Assembly: GCA_020718265.1 (NCBI GenBank)
Contig: DYSM01000096.1
Coordinates: forward strand, 1 to 9,531
Length of the DNA stretch: 9,531 bases
Source: Draconibacterium orientale
GTDB taxonomy: Bacteria; Bacteroidota; Bacteroidia; Bacteroidales; JAADGE01
Direction of reading: 5' to 3'
The notes under the pieces are model-generated. The model was given only the letters and a program-made list of their open reading frames with translations. It made no database searches and was not told where the DNA came from. Of the stretch, positions 6,947 to 9,531 are shown one piece after another. A program made the position numbers and the translations under genes. Within the stretch, counting starts at the first letter, position 1. Every line of letters starts with the position of its first letter.

Positions 6947-7896
6947 AAGTCAAATCTAATGTGCTGAATTTGAGCTTTTGCGGTTCGATATTCTAACAAA
7001 ATATCGTCCATGATGTGTTTAACCGGTTTTATCGACTTAATGAGTGCGGAAACTTGTCCGATTTCCAGTTCGCCTTCCGTCATATCGCCCTCAAACATAC
7101 CGAGTTTGGCTCTGCCTCTTCCTAAAAGTTCAGACAATTCTTCTTTGGATTTTCCTTCGGATTCAGCAGTTTCTATACGCTGAGCAAACGCATTACGAAG
7201 CAACCGAACAGGCACTAATTGTTTGAGTAACAGATTTGTATCTCCTTCTTTTGAATAAATGACAGCTTTTTTGAAATTTTCGTGTGCAGAAGATTCCTCC
7301 GAAGCGGCAAACGCACTTCCGATTTGAACGCCGTCTGCACCTAAAACCATGTTAGCCAACATACTGCGTCCCGAAAAAATTCCGCCTGCAGCAATAAGCG
7401 GAAGTGCCGTAACTGCACGCACCGCAGGAATGAGCACGAGCGTTGTCGTTTCTTCGCGTCCGTTGTGTCCGCCGGCTTCAAAGCCTTCTGCTACAATGGC
7501 ATCGACACCGGCTTCATCTGCCTTTTGTGCGAATTTTGAATTTGAAACCACGTGTGCAACTTTAATACCTTTATTTTGCAAAAAATTAGTCCACGTTTTT
7601 GGATTTCCCGCAGATGTGAAAACAATTTTAACACCTTCATCCACAATAAGTTGCATTATTTCTTCAACATTCGGATACAGCAACGGAACATTCACGCCGA
7701 ATGGTTTTTCCGTTGCAGCTTTTGTTTTACGAATATGTTCGCGCAACACATCCGGACGCATGGAACCTGCGCCTATAAGCCCAAGTCCGCCGGCATTGCT
7801 CACTGCGGAAGCTAATTGCCAGCCGGAACACCAAATCATACCTCCCTGAATAACAGGATATTGAATACCGAAAAGTTGTGAAATACGGTTTTGCAT
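6943..7896 (-). CDS. Nitronate monooxygenase / FabK-like flavin oxidoreductase
   Basis: This is a predicted FMN-dependent TIM-barrel enzyme of the 2-nitropropane dioxygenase family, whose members oxidise alkyl nitronates or, as FabK, reduce enoyl-ACP with NAD(P)H. In the protein starting MQNRISQLF (317 residues) I see the N-terminal QYPVIQGGMIW, SNAGGLG, the catalytic-type histidine in EAGGH (H144), and the FMN phosphate-binding AAGGI and GADGVQIGS. The C-terminal GQVSALI and IKPVKHI segment resembles FabK-type members, so enoyl-ACP reductase is a real alternative. In-frame ATGs at 7905 and 7929 would add 3 or 11 non-family-like residues. I prefer 7896, but a predictor may choose 7929. The gene is convergent with the second phosphatase, sharing TTAA at the stops, and divergent from the PLP enzyme. 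Confidence 0.88.
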   Translation of the reverse strand: MQNRISQLFGIQYPVIQGGMIWCSGWQLASAVSNAGGLGLIGAGSMRPDVLREHIRKTKAATEKPFGVNVPLLYPNVEEIMQLIVDEGVKIVFTSAGNPKTWTNFLQNKGIKVAHVVSNSKFAQKADEAGVDAIVAEGFEAGGHNGREETTTLVLIPAVRAVTALPLIAAGGIFSGRSMLANMVLGADGVQIGSAFAASEESSAHENFKKAVIYSKEGDTNLLLKQLVPVRLLRNAFAQRIETAESEGKSKEELSELLGRGRAKLGMFEGDMTEGELEIGQVSALIKSIKPVKHIMDDILLEYRTAKAQIQHIRFDF

Positions 7897-7953
7897 AAAA
7901 ATCATTGTTTTCTGAAATACAGAATTCATTGTGCTGAATTATGAATCATATCG

Positions 7954-7961
7954 CAAATTTA
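7954..7961 (-). promoter_or_regulatory. Candidate -7 box for the oxidoreductase gene
   Basis: On the minus strand this reads TAAATTTG, a match to TAnnTTTG. Transcription would start near 7946-7950, leaving about 50 bases before the preferred ATG (7896) or under 20 before the far-upstream ATG (7929). No good -33 TTTG is visible at 19-21 bases. Confidence 0.4.
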
Positions 7962-7984
7962 TCAAAATTTACATCATGTTTTCT

Positions 7985-7992
7985 TATCTTTG
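7985..7992 (+). promoter_or_regulatory. Candidate -7 box for the PLP enzyme gene
   Basis: TATCTTTG is a form of the Bacteroidota -7 element TAnnTTTG. Transcription would begin near 7997-8000, after the ATG at 7941 and just before the ATG at 8010. It therefore supports 8010 as the true start. No clear -33 TTTG is visible. The box lies 23 bases from the opposing -7 box, so RNA polymerase footprints at the two promoters would overlap. Confidence 0.6.
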
Positions 7993-8009
7993 ACAAAATT
8001 TTCAGTAGT

Positions 8010-9485
8010 ATGAAATCGATATCGGAGCTGTATTTTGAGCAATTCAGAAAAAATATTATCGGGATTGATGCCGAATTTGACTCGCCGTATGGCAGACAAA
8101 AACTCGTATATGCAGATTGGATTGCAAGCGGACGACTTTACAAACCCATTGAAAATAAGCTAAGTTACGAGTTCGGAGCTTATGTCGGCAACACACATTC
8201 GGAAGCCAGCGAAACCGGCGTTACGATGACGATGCTCTATCATCGCGCGCATCAAATCATTAAGAATCATGTAAATGCATCGCCTAACGATGTTATTATT
8301 ACGACAGGTTCCGGAATGACAGGTGCGGTTAGCAAATTTCAACGCATTCTTGGCATAAAATATCCCGAAAAATTAGAAAAATATTTGGCTTGCATTCCCA
8401 AATCCGACAGACCTGTGGTTTTTGTAACGCATATGGAGCACCATTCGAACCATACATCGTGGCTCGAAACCTTGGCAGATGTTGTGGTTTTGGAACCGCA
8501 AAAAGACTTAACTGTGTGTGCAGATATATTAGACAATGAACTTTCAAAATATTCTGACCGAAAAATAAAAATTGGTTCGTTTAGTGCAGGCTCTAATGTT
8601 ACGGGCATTGTTCCACTGTATCACAAACTTGCAGAAGTGATGCACAAACACGGCGGCTTTGCGTTTGTGGATTTTGCGGCATCGGCTCCGTATGTGAATA
8701 TCGACATGCACCCTGAAAATCCGTTTCAGGCATTGGATGCCATTTTCTTTTCGCCGCACAAAATGCTCGGCGGTCCGGGCAGCTCAGGCGTGCTGGTTTT
8801 CAACAGAAATTTGTATCACAACAAACGCCCCGACCAACCGGGCGGAGGCACCGTTGCGTGGACAAACCGCTGGAACGAGTACGCCTTTGTCGATGACATA
8901 GAACAGCGTGAAGACGGCGGCACTCCTGCGTTTTTGCAAACCATGCGTGCTGCTTTGGCTATCAAATTGAAAGAAAAAATGGGCGTTGAACACATTGCAG
9001 AACGTGAGCACGAGTTACAAAAAATCTTTTACGAAGCGTTCGATTCGATGCCTAAATTTCATCTTTTGGCAAACGAGCATCGCGAACGATTGGGCGTTTT
9101 TTCGTTTTATATTGAAGGACTGCATCACAATTTGGTTGTGCGTTTGATGAACGACCGTTTTGGTATTCAGGTTCGCGGAGGTTGCTCATGCGCAGGCACT
9201 TACGGACATTATTTGTTAGATGTTTCACTTGAACGTTCGCACGAAATTACGCAAAAAATATTAAGCGGCGACCTTTCCGAAAAACCGGGTTGGGTGCGAA
9301 TTTCCTTGCATCCGACCATGACAACAGAAGAAGCTAATCTGATTATCAATGCGTTACGTGAAGTGTTGGAACACGGTAAAAGTTGGGCAGAGGATTATGT
9401 TTTCGATAAACATGCCGGCGAATTTTACCACAAAACGTCGGCGCGTTGGTCAGCCGCCGATTTCGATTCATGGTACGAAATTTAA
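8010..9485 (+). CDS. Class V aminotransferase-fold PLP enzyme (SufS/CsdA-related)
   Basis: This 491-residue enzyme is related to cysteine desulfurases and selenocysteine lyases. I see MEHHSNHTSW (142-151; compare MEHHAN in SufS, whose His stacks on PLP), VDFAAS with the pyridine-binding D221, and the Schiff-base lysine in SPHKMLGG (K251). VRGGCSCAG (388-396) places C394 where SufS has its catalytic cysteine, and R430 in VRISLHP matches the substrate-binding arginine region. It differs from SufS in that the residue aligned with the PLP-contacting Gln is Ala224, C392 adds a second loop cysteine, and the protein is about 85 residues longer, including a C-terminal tail (about 455-491). Desulfurase, lyase and aminotransferase activities all remain possible. 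The 8010 start is preferred over 7941 because the promoter box lies between them and MKSISELYFEQ looks like a normal N-terminus. No Suf or Isc genes are adjacent. Confidence 0.87.
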   Translation: MKSISELYFEQFRKNIIGIDAEFDSPYGRQKLVYADWIASGRLYKPIENKLSYEFGAYVGNTHSEASETGVTMTMLYHRAHQIIKNHVNASPNDVIITTGSGMTGAVSKFQRILGIKYPEKLEKYLACIPKSDRPVVFVTHMEHHSNHTSWLETLADVVVLEPQKDLTVCADILDNELSKYSDRKIKIGSFSAGSNVTGIVPLYHKLAEVMHKHGGFAFVDFAASAPYVNIDMHPENPFQALDAIFFSPHKMLGGPGSSGVLVFNRNLYHNKRPDQPGGGTVAWTNRWNEYAFVDDIEQREDGGTPAFLQTMRAALAIKLKEKMGVEHIAEREHELQKIFYEAFDSMPKFHLLANEHRERLGVFSFYIEGLHHNLVVRLMNDRFGIQVRGGCSCAGTYGHYLLDVSLERSHEITQKILSGDLSEKPGWVRISLHPTMTTEEANLIINALREVLEHGKSWAEDYVFDKHAGEFYHKTSARWSAADFDSWYEI

Positions 9486-9531
9486 TTCTTCCGAGCAAAA
9501 TCAATTTGTGCTGATAACGTTAAACATATAT

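Noticed and set aside
7349..7849. 166-codon plus-strand open frame inside the oxidoreductase gene
   Set aside because: It is antisense to a conserved FMN enzyme, is Ser/Ala/Pro-rich, and shows no domain, promoter or start signal of its own.
7941..8009. N-terminal extension of the PLP enzyme from the ATG at 7941
   Set aside because: The 23 extra residues are encoded by promoter-like AT-rich DNA containing the TATCTTTG box, and they have no resemblance to the class V fold.
9515..9522. Palindrome TAACGTTA near the right edge
   Set aside because: An eight-base palindrome in AT-rich DNA is expected by chance, and the window ends too soon to judge its context.

Overview
The window looks like chromosomal DNA from a Bacteroidota bacterium. 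The evidence is the AT-rich intergenic DNA, several TAnnTTTG boxes of the Bacteroidota -7 promoter type just upstream of starts, no clear Shine-Dalgarno sequences, signal peptides ending in ...AQ or ...GQ, and large 7TM receptor / SpoIIE phosphatases of a kind common in that phylum. I cannot name the genus.

Layout: (1) 1-395 has no convincing gene. It is very AT-rich and holds short periodic repeats, a terminator-like hairpin and a candidate promoter. (2) 396-1397 (+) encodes a full-length ornithine carbamoyltransferase, followed by a strong intrinsic terminator. (3) 1643-4303 and 4310-6946 (+) are two tandem paralogues 6 bases apart. Each has a signal peptide, a jelly-roll-like ectodomain, seven membrane helices, a GAF or GAF-like region, a coiled coil and a complete SpoIIE/PP2C phosphatase domain. 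Conserved ectodomain motifs fall at identical residue numbers in the two proteins, so they probably arose by duplication and probably form an operon. (4) 6943-7896 (-) encodes an FMN-dependent nitronate monooxygenase / FabK-type oxidoreductase. Its stop codon overlaps that of the second phosphatase in a shared TTAA. (5) 8010-9485 (+), divergent from the oxidoreductase, encodes a class V PLP enzyme related to SufS/CsdA cysteine desulfurases, with an unusual Cys-Ser-Cys at the catalytic-cysteine loop.

How they work together: the two phosphatases look like paired membrane sensors that turn an extracellular, possibly carbohydrate-like, signal into Ser/Thr dephosphorylation in the cytoplasm. No kinase, anti-sigma or STAS partner lies in the window. 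Ornithine carbamoyltransferase is a separate transcription unit. The oxidoreductase and PLP enzyme share a compact divergent promoter region, but nothing in the sequence proves a shared pathway.

I see no CRISPR array, RNA gene, transposase or phage gene, and no convincing wholly new system. The points most worth a second look are the tandem receptor-phosphatase pair, the inverted 20-bp repeats flanking the carbamoyltransferase, the 11-nt-periodic repeat near the left end, and the C-x-C active-site loop of the PLP enzyme.
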